The notes: a model not told the origin generated them from the sequence alone. A stretch of DNA of 64,000 bases from Brevibacterium casei CIP 102111 (GCF_900169275.1 NZ_FXZC01000001.1:434001-498000); one strand, 5' to 3'. Positions 8,541 to 17,596 are shown, numbered from the stretch's first letter. A program made the numbers and translations.

Positions 8541-10718
8541 ATGTTCTCTCTTCCATGGCTCGAGCTCACACGGTTCAAACGACACACGATCACGCGCCTG
8601 GCGATGATCGTCGTCGCCGTCATCCCCGCGATCTACGGCGGCCTCTACCTCGCCTCGAACTGGGACCCCACCAACCACCTCGACCGCCTGCAGGCGGCCG
8701 TGGTCAACGAGGACACCGGCGCCGAGAAGCCGAACTCCGATGGCGAGCGGCTCAATGCCGGCGACGAACTCGTCGACAAGATCACCCCGAAAGGCGAGGG
8801 CGGCTTCGACTGGCAGGAGACGTCCGCGCAGGAGGCCAAGGACGGCCTCGCCGAGGGCAAGTACTTCGCGATCCTCGAGATCCCCTCGAACTTCTCCAAG
8901 CGCCTCGTCTCCACCGGCGGCGACGATCCGGAGCAGGCGGGGCTCGAGCTGCGCACCGACGATGCGCACAGCTTCATCGTCGGTCAGCTCTCCGGCACCG
9001 TGCTCGCCGAGATCAAGGCGGGTCTCAACGAGACGACGACCTCGGAGTACGTCTCCCAGGTCTACGTCGGCTTCAATGACATCCACTCGTCGATTCAGAA
9101 GGCAGCCGACGGCGCCTCCGACCTCCACGACGGTGCCGTCGAACTCCATGACGGATCGGGCAAGCTCGCAAAGGGCGCCCACGACCTCGACAAGGGCGTC
9201 GGGGATCTGCAGAAGGGCATCGGCGACCTCGACGACGGGGCAGGGAAGCTCGCCAAGGGCAGCGGTGACCTCGCGACCGGCGCGGACACGCTCGCGAAGG
9301 GCACCGGCGATGCCGAATCCGGTGCGAAGAAGCTCGCGAAGGGAGCCGGTCAGGTCGCCGAGGGCACCGGGCAGCTGCGCGACGTCGCCGATGGCGCGAC
9401 CGACAAGGCCGAGAGCCTGAAGAAGAAGGCCGATGACCTCACCGAGAGCGCACGGCCGAAGCTCGACCAGGCCGAAGAGGACCTCGACTCCGCGCACTCG
9501 AAGGTCAGCGGCAGCGTCGACGATCGGATCGAACAGCTGCAGAGGGACTACCCGGACGACCCGAACGTCGAGAAGCTCGCCGAGGAGGTCGGTGCCCTCG
9601 GTGACGACCTCGACTCGGCGCATGAGCGGGCCTCGAAGGCCGCCGACGAAGCGCGGGGACTCGAGAAGCCGGTCAAGAACGCCGTCGACGATGTCATGGA
9701 CAAGATCCGCGAGGCCGACAAGAAGATCGGTCAGCTCGACGACGGCGCCCAGCAGGTCGCCGACGGGGCGAACGACCTCCACTCAGGACTGGTCAAGCTC
9801 GACAAGGGCGCGAACGACCTCGCGAAGGGCGCAGGCGACCTCCATGACGGTGCCGTCGCCCTCAAGGACGGCACGGCGAAGGCGAAGGACGGCGTCGGCC
9901 AGCTCAAGGACGGCTCATCGCAGCTGGCCAAGGGGGCCACTGACCTCGATGAGGGCGCGGGCAAGCTCGACGAGGGCTCGGGTGAGCTCTCCGACAAACT
10001 CGCCGAGGGCGTCAAGCAGATCCCGACGTATGACAAGGACGATCGGGAGAAGCGCTCCGACGTCGTCGCCGTCCCCGTCGACGCGGAGAAGGTGAAGAAC
10101 AACGCCGTGAGCACCTACGGGGAAGGACTTGCCGCCTTCTTCATCTCGCTGGCACTGTGGATCGGCGGCATGATCACCTATATGGTGCTCAACGCCATCC
10201 CTTACCGTGCGCTCGCCTCGACGGCGAAGTCGAACCGGATCGCGTGGGCGGGATACGTGCCGGGACTGCTCTTCGGCATCGCCCAGGTCGCGGTGCTCTA
10301 CGGTGTGCTCTGGTTCGCCCTCGACTTCTCCGCCGGCGCGTGGCTGGGGACCCTGGTCTTCTCCATCCTCGTCGCCGCATGCTTCCACTCGGTCCATCAG
10401 CTGTGCGTGGCCGCACTCGGAGGCGTCGGCAGGCTCATCGCGCTTGTCCTGCTGATGATCCAGATCGCCTCGGCAGGAGGCACCTATCCGGTGCAGACCG
10501 CGCCGGAGATCTTCCAGATCATCTCGCCGTTCCTGCCGATGACGTACGCGGTGACCGGTCTGCGCACGCTCATCGCCGGCGGCGACCTGTTCATCGCCGT
10601 GCAGGCGGCTGGAGTGCTGCTGCTCATGACGGTGATCTGTCTGCTCGCGACCGTGCTCGTGTGCAGCCGCAAGCGCATGGTGACGCTCACGCAGCTCCAC
10701 CCGAGCCTCTCGCTCTAG
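8541..10718 (+). CDS. YhgE/Pip-type ABC-2 family membrane protein
   Basis: A 725-residue protein with one N-terminal membrane helix (about 20-40: TRLAMIVVAVIPAIYGGLYLASNWDP), a long extracytoplasmic domain, and five or six C-terminal helices (about 530-715). This is the architecture of YhgE/Pip proteins (phage infection protein, ABC-2 related, also related to YueB/EsaA). The extracellular part (about 185-310 and 395-490) is a run of DLxxGAxxLxxG units predicted to form long helices. RBS GAAGGTG is present. It follows an ABC-like ATPase. In other bacteria such proteins act as phage receptors or secretion components; which applies here is unknown. Confidence 0.85.
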   Translation: MFSLPWLELTRFKRHTITRLAMIVVAVIPAIYGGLYLASNWDPTNHLDRLQAAVVNEDTGAEKPNSDGERLNAGDELVDKITPKGEGGFDWQETSAQEAKDGLAEGKYFAILEIPSNFSKRLVSTGGDDPEQAGLELRTDDAHSFIVGQLSGTVLAEIKAGLNETTTSEYVSQVYVGFNDIHSSIQKAADGASDLHDGAVELHDGSGKLAKGAHDLDKGVGDLQKGIGDLDDGAGKLAKGSGDLATGADTLAKGTGDAESGAKKLAKGAGQVAEGTGQLRDVADGATDKAESLKKKADDLTESARPKLDQAEEDLDSAHSKVSGSVDDRIEQLQRDYPDDPNVEKLAEEVGALGDDLDSAHERASKAADEARGLEKPVKNAVDDVMDKIREADKKIGQLDDGAQQVADGANDLHSGLVKLDKGANDLAKGAGDLHDGAVALKDGTAKAKDGVGQLKDGSSQLAKGATDLDEGAGKLDEGSGELSDKLAEGVKQIPTYDKDDREKRSDVVAVPVDAEKVKNNAVSTYGEGLAAFFISLALWIGGMITYMVLNAIPYRALASTAKSNRIAWAGYVPGLLFGIAQVAVLYGVLWFALDFSAGAWLGTLVFSILVAACFHSVHQLCVAALGGVGRLIALVLLMIQIASAGGTYPVQTAPEIFQIISPFLPMTYAVTGLRTLIAGGDLFIAVQAAGVLLLMTVICLLATVLVCSRKRMVTLTQLHPSLSL

Positions 10719-10731
10719 GCGCATGGCGGCG

Positions 10732-10767
10732 CGGAACCGTCGCCAGGCTCAGCCTCACCCGGTTCCG
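10732..10767. terminator. hairpin between convergent genes
   Basis: CGGAACCG (10732-10739) pairs with CGGTTCCG (10760-10767) across a 20-base loop in the 56-base gap between two convergent genes. A weak bidirectional terminator candidate. Confidence 0.45.
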
Positions 10768-10774
10768 TGACACC

Positions 10775-11497
10775 TCACTCCTCGTCGAAGTATCGGGTGT
10801 AGCGCCGCGGGTCGTCGAGGAATCGCCGCCAATGGTCGACCACGTCGAGGTCGTCCCACGTCGAGTCCCGGATTCCCCACTCGCCGAGCTCGACGACGCG
10901 GGCCCCCTCGGCGCTCGCGAGCACGGGGGAGTGCGTCGCCATGACCGTTTGCAACCCGGCGCGTTCGCGCTCGCGGATGAGCTGCAGGAGGGTGAGCGAC
11001 GCTGTGAAGGAGAGTGCGCTCTCGGGCTCGTCGAGGATCCACAGGCCGAATTCAGTGAATCTGCCTGTGAGCAGGTCGACGAACATCTCTCCGTGAGACC
11101 GACGCGCCATCGCGTATCCGCGCGTCGCGCCGATTTCCATGAGGTGGGCCATGCTCTCGTGCATCGTCTCAGCCCGGAGGAAGAACCCGGTGCGATTGGT
11201 CGTCGCGCCCTTGACGATCTGCAGGTGCTCGGTGAGCTCTGGAGCCTCTTCGGCGTGCTCCCGCACCTCCCATGCGGTGCCGCCGCCGTGCGGGAGGTCG
11301 AGTGCCGTCGCGATCGCCTCGATGATCGTCGACTTCCCCGAACCGTTCTCGCCGACGAGGATCGTCGTCGCCTCGAACTCGAAGCCGCCAAGCAGATCGC
11401 GCACCGCGGGAATGGCTGACAACCAGGCCGGCAGATCCGGCGGGGAGTGGGCATGGGCGGCGACCGACCGCAGGGGGAGACCGACTCGGGGATCCAT
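10775..11497 (-). CDS. SMC/RecF-like AAA ATPase
   Basis: A 240-residue soluble ATPase with Walker A GENGSGKST (49-57), Walker B LWILDEPES (152-160) directly followed by ALSF, and an ATHSPVLAS switch segment (187-195). These are the marks of the RecF/SMC-like AAA family (COG3910 type predicted ATPases). The signature region is degenerate (SHGE at 134-137). The start chosen (MDPRVGL) has TAACCT seven bases upstream on the same strand, pointing to a leaderless mRNA. No partner gene is adjacent, so a role in DNA repair or metal/anion handling is guesswork. Confidence 0.78.
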   Translation of the reverse strand: MDPRVGLPLRSVAAHAHSPPDLPAWLSAIPAVRDLLGGFEFEATTILVGENGSGKSTIIEAIATALDLPHGGGTAWEVREHAEEAPELTEHLQIVKGATTNRTGFFLRAETMHESMAHLMEIGATRGYAMARRSHGEMFVDLLTGRFTEFGLWILDEPESALSFTASLTLLQLIRERERAGLQTVMATHSPVLASAEGARVVELGEWGIRDSTWDDLDVVDHWRRFLDDPRRYTRYFDEE

Positions 11498-11678
11498 GAC
11501 ACCGAGGTTAGCGTCGAGGACTGACACGGCCCCCGCCTCGGCGCCTCGGCACCCGGCTGGCAAAGCGGCAGGTGTCTTCCGGAGGCGGATCCGGTTCGAA
11601 AAGCGACGCCGATTCGCACCGGATCCACCTCGGGAGCGACCCCGCGCCGCCCATCCCACCTCGGCGGGGGTCCCGCCC

Positions 11679-12278
11679 CTACCCGAGTGCGAGCCGCACG
11701 GCGAGGATGACGAGGACGACGGCGATGACGACGTCGAGGACCTGCCACACCCGGGGACGGGCGAGGTGGGTCGAGGCCGACCGAGCGCCGAGCCCGATGC
11801 CGAGGAACCACGTCACCGACCCGAGCATCGCGCCCAGAGTGAACGGCAGCACCCCGCCGGGACCCTGCTGGTTGGCGAGATTGCCGAGCATGACGACGGT
11901 GTCGAGGTAGACGCCGGGGTTGAGGAACGTCAGCGCGAGCGTCGTGGCGATGACTCCGCGCAGACTCCGCGCCTCGGCATCGGCCTTGAGCCCACCGGCC
12001 TTCCGCGCCGAGCGCAGGCTCGTGAACGCGAACCACAGCAGGTACGCGACCCCGAGCCACCGGAGGACCTCGAGCGCCCAGGGGGCGAGGAGGACGATCG
12101 CCCCGATCCCCACCGCGCCGGCGCCGATGAGGAGGATGTCGGCGACGATGCAGATCGTGAGCACGGCGCCGAGGTGCTCGCGCCGGATCCCCTGTCGGAG
12201 CACGAGCGCATTCTGCGGCCCGACTGCGATGATGAGCGACCAGCCCGCGAGGAGACCGGTGAGGAGATGGGTGAGCAT
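11679..12278 (-). CDS. lysE: LysE/ArgO-family basic amino acid exporter
   Basis: A 199-residue membrane protein with six predicted helices. The first segment GWSLIIAVGPQNALVLRQGIRREH is characteristic of LysE/ArgO exporters, and the LTFLNPGVYLDTVVMLG stretch around residue 120 is the second conserved block. It exports lysine/arginine when intracellular pools rise. Divergent to a LysG-type regulator 54 bases away, the classical arrangement. TAGTCT lies six bases before the ATG, so the mRNA is probably leaderless. Confidence 0.92.
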   Translation of the reverse strand: MLTHLLTGLLAGWSLIIAVGPQNALVLRQGIRREHLGAVLTICIVADILLIGAGAVGIGAIVLLAPWALEVLRWLGVAYLLWFAFTSLRSARKAGGLKADAEARSLRGVIATTLALTFLNPGVYLDTVVMLGNLANQQGPGGVLPFTLGAMLGSVTWFLGIGLGARSASTHLARPRVWQVLDVVIAVVLVILAVRLALG

Positions 12279-12332
12279 GATGCCAGACTAGGACGCTCTC
12301 CATGTGAAGAAAAGCAAGTTTATCTGCACTTG
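12279..12332. promoter_or_regulatory. divergent lysE-lysG promoter region
   Basis: This 54-base spacer holds -10 boxes for both genes: TAGTCT on the minus strand (12285-12290) and TTATCT on the plus strand (12320-12325). It is the expected LysG binding region. Confidence 0.6.
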
Positions 12333-13268
12333 ATGCAGAATAGCTTCATGAACATCGAGCATGTCCGCGCCCTCGCCGCCGCCGTCGACGAAGGCACCGT
12401 CGAAGGGGCCGCATTCGTCCTTCGGATCACTCCCTCGGCGGCGAGTCAGCGCATCCGGGCCCTCGAGTCCCGCCTCGGCCAGGTCCTCATCCGGCGGACG
12501 AATCCCATCACCGTCACCGAGGCGGGCACCGCGGTCCTCCGGTACGCCCGCCAGGTCGAGCTCCTCGAATCCGAGGCCATGGACCGCCTCCACGGGATCG
12601 CCGCCGACGCCGACCCGCGGGCGCCCGGCGTCCTGCGCGAGCCGACAGTGCTGCGGATCGGGCTCAACGCCGATTCCCTGGCGACGTGGTTCCGTCCTGT
12701 CTTCGCCGAGGTGGCCGCCTGGGACGATGTCGTCATCCGCCTCGATGTCGCCGACCAGGACAAGGTCATGCCGCTGCTCACCTCCGGTGAGGTGCTCGGC
12801 GCGATCGCCTCGACCGGGGCGCGCACGTACGGCACGCGCGTCCAGCGACTCGGCGCGATGCGCTACGTCGCCGTCGCCGCTCCCGCACTCCTCGACAGGC
12901 ACGGCTGGACGCAGCGCGAGGGGTCGTCAGGTCCCTTCGCCGAGGTGGACCTCGCGTCCCTGCCCATGGTCAACTTCGGCAGGGACGACGACCTCCAGCT
13001 CGCCTTCCTCAAACGCAACGGCATCAGGCAGGTGCCGCCGATGTCGGTCGTGCCGAGCTCGACCGAATTCGCGACCGCCGTCGTCGCCGGCGTCGGCTGG
13101 GGGATGATCCCCGTCCTCCAGCTTGCCGACATCGACGCCGAACTCGTCCCGATCACTGCGGATCCGAGCGTCGACGTCCCCCTCTACTGGCACCACTGGA
13201 AGCTCGCCTCGGACAAGCTCTCCCGCCTCACCGAGGCGCTCACGAGGGCCGCCGCGCACATGCGGTGA
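12333..13268 (+). CDS. lysG: LysG/ArgP-type LysR regulator
   Basis: A LysR-type regulator with an N-terminal helix-turn-helix (VRALAAAVDEGTVEGAAFVLRITPS then AASQRIRALESRLGQVLIRR) and a periplasmic-binding-protein-like effector domain. The close match to LysG/ArgP/IciA proteins and the divergent lysE gene say it activates lysE in response to basic amino acids. Start: I used the ATG at 12333, which has TTATCT seven bases upstream (leaderless); an internal ATG at 12348 (MNIEHVRAL) is the alternative and matches the usual family N terminus. Neither has a Shine-Dalgarno. Confidence 0.9.
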   Translation: MQNSFMNIEHVRALAAAVDEGTVEGAAFVLRITPSAASQRIRALESRLGQVLIRRTNPITVTEAGTAVLRYARQVELLESEAMDRLHGIAADADPRAPGVLREPTVLRIGLNADSLATWFRPVFAEVAAWDDVVIRLDVADQDKVMPLLTSGEVLGAIASTGARTYGTRVQRLGAMRYVAVAAPALLDRHGWTQREGSSGPFAEVDLASLPMVNFGRDDDLQLAFLKRNGIRQVPPMSVVPSSTEFATAVVAGVGWGMIPVLQLADIDAELVPITADPSVDVPLYWHHWKLASDKLSRLTEALTRAAAHMR

Positions 13269-13385
13269 GGGAGGGCCGCCCCACATGTGTTGCGGGGTCG
13301 GTCGCCTCGGCGGGGAACCGCATCCGACCAATCGTGGACCACGCATGACCGGCCGACGGCCGCCCCGCCTCGGCGGGGGACAGCG

Positions 13386-13967
13386 TCAGTCGAGGATCTT
13401 GGCGATCGTCCACCTGACGGTGTCATGGACGGTCTCGACGGTCATGCGTTCGGGCGTGATGATCGAGTGCAGGGCCATGCCGTCGATGGCGGTGAAGAGT
13501 AGCGTCGCACTCGGGGCCACCTCGGCGGGGTCGATGTGCCCTTCGTCGGCGAGGATGCCCAGCCAGCGGTGAAGGCTGTCGTAGGTGATCTCGTGGGCAT
13601 GCTCGAGCAGGCCGTGCGACCCCTCGCGGGGATCGGGCCCGAGCGCGTTGAGGTGCATCTTGAACCACGTCTCGAGCTGGATGTCCCTGAGTTCGTCGTT
13701 GATGAGGAACTGCGCGCAGACCTCGTAGAGGCGCTCGGCGGGATCGATGCTCGAGTCGGCGATCGCGAAGTCCTGGACGACCGTCTGCATCGAGCGCCGT
13801 GCGACCTCCTGGTAGAGGGCGTTCTGGGTGGGGAAGTAGTGCCGCAGGGTCGAGGCTCCGATGCCCGCCTCCTTGGCGATCGCGCGCACGCTCAGTTTCG
13901 CCTCGCCGGGCGGAGCGGACTCCGCGAGGCGGATCGCCGCCTCGATGATCTCATCGCGTCGGGACAT
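13386..13967 (-). CDS. TetR-family transcriptional regulator
   Basis: A 193-residue TetR regulator. The N-terminal helix-turn-helix is clear (SVRAIAKEAGIGASTLRHYFPTQNALYQEV, about 28-57), followed by an all-helical ligand domain. The ATG at 13965-13967 has GGAGAGGAG upstream; an in-frame ATG 36 bases earlier lacks one. It is divergent from a small export protein, with two tandem palindromes in between that are probably its operators, so it likely represses itself and that gene. Ligand unknown. Confidence 0.9.
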   Translation of the reverse strand: MSRRDEIIEAAIRLAESAPPGEAKLSVRAIAKEAGIGASTLRHYFPTQNALYQEVARRSMQTVVQDFAIADSSIDPAERLYEVCAQFLINDELRDIQLETWFKMHLNALGPDPREGSHGLLEHAHEITYDSLHRWLGILADEGHIDPAEVAPSATLLFTAIDGMALHSIITPERMTVETVHDTVRWTIAKILD

Positions 13968-14011
13968 CGGCTCTCCTCTCCACGGCGTCGTCGCTCCGCT
14001 CATCCTATGTA

Positions 14012-14039
14012 TAGTACAGTGTACTAGTACAGCGTACTA
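14012..14039. promoter_or_regulatory. two tandem TAGTACAGYGTACTA palindromes (TetR operators)
   Basis: TAGTACAGTGTACTA (14012-14026) is a perfect odd palindrome; TAGTACAGCGTACTA (14025-14039) is a second copy overlapping it by two bases. They lie between the divergent tetR and export genes. The 13-base phasing would place two dimers on neighbouring faces. Confidence 0.8.
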
Positions 14040-14096
14040 CGGACGATTCGACCGACCGCGCCGCAGATGCGGAACCGCACAGATGGGAGCTTCACC

Positions 14097-14570
14097 ATGA
14101 TCGAGAACATCCAGAGCTTCGCCGACTCGTTCCCCGACTGGCTGCAGTGGCTGGGGGTGATGATCGTCTCGGCGATCCCGTTCGTCGAGTCGTACTTCGG
14201 TTCCGTCATCGGGGTCGCGATCGGACTGGGTCCGGTCGTCGCGATCCTCGTCGCCGTCATCGGCAACGTCATCTCGATGCTCGCGTTCGTCTACGGTGCC
14301 GGAGCCCTTCGCGACAAGGCGACGAAGAACAGGGAGAAGGAGACCTCGCCGAGGCGACAGCGCCTCAAGCGGATGTTCGACAGGTTCGGCGTCCCCGGGG
14401 TCTCCCTCCTCGGACAGACGGTCCTGCCCTCGCAGATCACGTCGATGGCGATGGTGAGCTTCGGAGCGAATCGCAACACCGTCGCCGTCTGGCAGATCAT
14501 CTCGATCATCCTCTGGGGCGTGCTCTTCGGAGTCCTCGCCACCCTCGGAGTCAACGTCGCCCTCCGGTGA
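14097..14570 (+). CDS. small multidrug export protein family (COG2426/PF06695)
   Basis: A 157-residue membrane protein with four hydrophobic segments: DWLQWLGVMIVSAIPFVESYFGSVIGVAIGLG near the N terminus, then VVAILVAVIGNVISMLAFVYGAG, a charged loop, and a FGVPGVSLLGQTVLPSQITSMAMVSFG block. These match the Sm_multidrug_ex family. Despite the family name, a transport substrate is not established. The start has GGGAGC upstream. Regulation by the divergent TetR protein is likely, through the palindromes 57 bases before the start. Confidence 0.82.
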   Translation: MIENIQSFADSFPDWLQWLGVMIVSAIPFVESYFGSVIGVAIGLGPVVAILVAVIGNVISMLAFVYGAGALRDKATKNREKETSPRRQRLKRMFDRFGVPGVSLLGQTVLPSQITSMAMVSFGANRNTVAVWQIISIILWGVLFGVLATLGVNVALR

Positions 14571-14646
14571 GAGTCCCCCCGTCGCCCGAAGTCCGGCGTT
14601 CCCGGCCCGGAAGCGCCGAGGCGGGGGCCGTGTCAGTGCCCCCGCC

Positions 14647-14652
14647 TAGACT
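14647..14652 (+). promoter_or_regulatory. -10 box of the recQ-like gene (leaderless)
   Basis: TAGACT, six bases before the ATG, with no Shine-Dalgarno sequence. Confidence 0.5.
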
Positions 14653-14658
14653 GGGCGC

Positions 14659-16764
14659 ATGACGGAGAACAGCCTGCTCACCGACTTCGACGCCGACGCA
14701 CGGACCGTGCTCGCCGAACTCACGGGCAACCCGAACGCCGAGTTCCGCGACGGTCAGCTCGAGGCGATCCGCGACCTCGTCGTCGGCCGCAGGCGCGTCC
14801 TCGTCGTCCAACGCACCGGCTGGGGCAAGTCCGCCGTCTACTTCGTCGCCACCCGCCTCCTCCGTGCCGCCGGCGGGGGTCCGAGTCTCATCATCTCCCC
14901 GCTGCTCGCCCTCATGCGCGACCAGATCGCCGCCGCCGAGCGGGCCGGGGTCCGGGCGGCGACGCTGAATTCCTCGAACGTCACCGAATGGGACGACGTC
15001 CTCGACGAACTGCGCGCCGGCAGCCTCGACGTCCTCCTCATCTCCCCGGAACGGCTGAACAACCCGCAGTTCCGCGACGAGGTGCTGCCCCAGCTCATGC
15101 GCTTCCTCGGCCTCATCGTCGTCGACGAAGCCCACTGCATCTCCGACTGGGGGCACGACTTCCGCCCCGACTATCGACGGATCGGCCACATCCTCTCAGA
15201 GCTCCCCGGGGACACCCCTGTGCTCGCGACGACGGCGACGGCGAACTCCCGCGTCGTCACCGACGTCGCCGAACAGCTCGGTGACGACACGACCGTCGTC
15301 CGCGGGGAGCTCGCCCGCGACTCCCTGCGCCTCGGCGTCCAACCCGGCCTCGACCCCAGCGCGCGGATCGCGTGGCTGGCCTCCCACCTCGGCGACTTCA
15401 CCGGATCGGGCATCGTCTACACGCTCACGGTCTCCGCGGCCGAGGACATCACCCGGATCCTGCGCGACCAAGGCCACGAAGTGCGCGCCTACACGGGGCG
15501 GACGGACGCAGAGGAGCGGGCCGAACTCGAGCAGATGCTCAAGGACAACCGGCTCAAGGCGCTCATCGCCACCTCGGCGCTGGGGATGGGATTCGACAAA
15601 CCCGACCTCGGATTCGTCGTCCATGTCGGCGCGCCCTCCTCGGCCGTCGCCTACTACCAGCAGGTCGGTCGCGCCGGTCGCGCCACCGAATCCGCCGACG
15701 TCCTCCTCCTGCCCGGGGCCGAGGACACGGAGATCTGGGAGTACTTCGCGACCGCGTCGATGCCGAGCCAGTCCGATGCGAACGCCGTCCTCACCGCCCT
15801 CGCCGAGGCGGACGGCCCCCTGTCCGTCGCCCGCTTGGAGACGCTCGTGGGGACGAAGCGGACCCGACTGCAGCTGCTGCTCAAGACCCTCGAGGTCGAG
15901 GACGCCGTCGAGAAGGTCCGCGGCGGGTACGTCTCCACCGGCCGAGGCTGGACCTATGACCAGGAGCGCTACGAGAAGGTCGCCGAGGTGCGCGGCGCCG
16001 AGGCGCAGGCGATGCTCGACTACGAGTCGACCGGTGCCTGTCGGATGGAGTTCCTCATCCGCCAGCTCGACGACCCGGATCCGCGCCCGTGCGGACGCTG
16101 CGACAACTGCGCCGGGGTGTGGTGGTCGACGGAGATCACGGAAGCCAGCCGCCAGGACGCGGCCGGGACGCTCCACCGGATCGGGCTGCCGATCGAAGCG
16201 CGGAGCACGTGGCCGTCGGGGATGGCGAACATCGGGGTCTCCCTCAAGGGCCGGATTCCCGCCGACGAGCTCGCCGAGGAGGGACGCGTCATCGCGCGCC
16301 TGAGCGATCTCGGCCAGGGGCAGGTGCTGCGGGAGTTCCTCGCCCCCGATGCTCCCGATGCCGAGGTTCCGTCGCAGATCGGGAAGTGGTGCCTGCAGGT
16401 GCTCGGCGAATGGGACTGGGCGGTCCGCCCCGAGGTCGTCGTGTCGATCCCGAGCGCGCGGCGCCCGGTCACGGTGCGCTCACTCGCGGCGAACCTCGCC
16501 TCGGCGGGACGGCTGATCGACGGCGGTGAGCTGCTCCAGGTCCACGACCACGGCACTCCCGACGTCAACAGTGCCTTCCGCGTCAAAGACCTCCATGACG
16601 CGTTCGTCGTTCCCCCTGAGGTCGCCGAGGCGGTCGCCGGCAAGGCGGTCCTCCTCGTCGACGACGAGATCGTCTCCCGGTGGACGATGGCGATCGCCGC
16701 CCGTCAGCTGCGACTGGCCGGTGCTGCCGCGGTGCTCCCGTTCGCCCTGGCGATGCGAGGGTGA
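14659..16764 (+). CDS. RecQ-family DNA helicase with a C-terminal PRTase-like domain
   Basis: A 701-residue ATP-dependent 3'-5' helicase of the RecQ type, acting in recombination and repair. Visible motifs: a Q-motif region FRDGQLEAIRDL, Walker A QRTGWGKS (51-58), DEAH (156-159), ATTAT (motif III), and QQVGRAGRA (motif VI). Zinc ligands follow as CRMEF...CGRCDNC around 460-490. Unlike E. coli RecQ there is no HRDC domain; instead the last 150 residues end in VLLVDDEIVSRWTMAIAARQL, a sequence like the PRPP-binding loop of phosphoribosyltransferases. Related 700-residue proteins occur in other actinobacteria. Alone in its transcription unit. Confidence 0.9.
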   Translation: MTENSLLTDFDADARTVLAELTGNPNAEFRDGQLEAIRDLVVGRRRVLVVQRTGWGKSAVYFVATRLLRAAGGGPSLIISPLLALMRDQIAAAERAGVRAATLNSSNVTEWDDVLDELRAGSLDVLLISPERLNNPQFRDEVLPQLMRFLGLIVVDEAHCISDWGHDFRPDYRRIGHILSELPGDTPVLATTATANSRVVTDVAEQLGDDTTVVRGELARDSLRLGVQPGLDPSARIAWLASHLGDFTGSGIVYTLTVSAAEDITRILRDQGHEVRAYTGRTDAEERAELEQMLKDNRLKALIATSALGMGFDKPDLGFVVHVGAPSSAVAYYQQVGRAGRATESADVLLLPGAEDTEIWEYFATASMPSQSDANAVLTALAEADGPLSVARLETLVGTKRTRLQLLLKTLEVEDAVEKVRGGYVSTGRGWTYDQERYEKVAEVRGAEAQAMLDYESTGACRMEFLIRQLDDPDPRPCGRCDNCAGVWWSTEITEASRQDAAGTLHRIGLPIEARSTWPSGMANIGVSLKGRIPADELAEEGRVIARLSDLGQGQVLREFLAPDAPDAEVPSQIGKWCLQVLGEWDWAVRPEVVVSIPSARRPVTVRSLAANLASAGRLIDGGELLQVHDHGTPDVNSAFRVKDLHDAFVVPPEVAEAVAGKAVLLVDDEIVSRWTMAIAARQLRLAGAAAVLPFALAMRG

Positions 16765-16778
16765 ACGGGAGCACCGCG
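16728..16778. terminator. 16-bp perfect hairpin overlapping the recQ stop codon
   Basis: 16728-16743 pairs without mismatch with 16763-16778; the stop codon lies at the start of the 3' arm. It separates two convergent genes and can work for both strands. Confidence 0.75.
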
Positions 16779-16828
16779 CACTGAGCCCTCTGTGGCGTGC
16801 GCTGAGCCCAGTGCTGTGGGCTTCTCGC

Positions 16829-17596
16829 TCAGAGGTCCTGGTGCAGCTGGAACGTCGCGCCCTCGGGATCGGCGACGGTCGCGATGCGGCCGAACTCCGA
16901 ATCCTCGGGCCCGTCGAGCACCTTGCCGCCGAGTTCGACGATCTTCGCCGTCGCGGCATCGACGTCGGCGACGTTGAAGTACGTGCGCCAGTACGAGTTC
17001 GAGACCCACTGGCTGGCGTCGCAGATGCCGGCGACTGCCTTCTCGTTGCCGCCGTTCGTCGCGTACTTGATGTCCTGGCCCTCCATCTCGATGAGTTCGA
17101 AGTCGAAGGCGTCGACGTAGAACTCGCAGGCGGCGTCGTAGTTCGTCGTCATGAGTTCGAACCACACGGGCGTACCAGGAACGAGCGGAGTCTCGAAGCC
17201 GGTGAACTCATCCGCCTGCCACATGCCGATCGGTGCCCCCGTGGGGTCGACGACGACGGCCATCTGCCCGAGCGGTCCGACCGCCATCGGCCCGACGACC
17301 TCGTGTGCGCCGTCGTTGACGGCCTTCTTGAAGGTGTGGTCAATGTTCTTCGTGTTGAGATACGTCGACCATGCGGTCGGCATCGACGGCTCCGGGGTGC
17401 CGTCCATGTTCATCGCGCGCATGAACCCGGCGACGTCGACTCCGTCCTTGCGGGCAATATGGTAGTGACCGAAGTCAGGACCCTGGTCGACGATCTCCCA
17501 GCCGAAGAGCTCCTCATAGAAGCGCTTCATCCCGTCGAAGTCCTGACAGACGTAGTCGATCCAACAGGGCTGACCTTCGCGTGCATTCTCAGGCAT
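16829..17596 (-). CDS. VOC-superfamily protein with two glyoxalase-like domains
   Basis: A 255-residue protein made of two VOC (glyoxalase/bleomycin-resistance) modules, about residues 9-118 and 128-250. Each shows the FYxxLFGWE / FYVDAFDFE motif, and the first ends with a VVVDPTGAPIGMWQ strand. The opening CWIDYVCQDFDGMKRFYEELFGW is typical of the 27-kDa antigen-like group. GAGGAG precedes the ATG. Metal or substrate is unknown. It sits downstream of a PEP-mutase-like gene on another transcript direction-sharing strand, with 86 bases between them. Confidence 0.85.
   Translation of the reverse strand: MPENAREGQPCWIDYVCQDFDGMKRFYEELFGWEIVDQGPDFGHYHIARKDGVDVAGFMRAMNMDGTPEPSMPTAWSTYLNTKNIDHTFKKAVNDGAHEVVGPMAVGPLGQMAVVVDPTGAPIGMWQADEFTGFETPLVPGTPVWFELMTTNYDAACEFYVDAFDFELIEMEGQDIKYATNGGNEKAVAGICDASQWVSNSYWRTYFNVADVDAATAKIVELGGKVLDGPEDSEFGRIATVADPEGATFQLHQDL

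Noticed and set aside
7299..9782. 827-codon open frame on the minus strand opposite the ABC/YhgE genes
   Set aside because: Its composition is the mirror of GC-rich codons of the plus-strand genes, with no start signal or family motifs.
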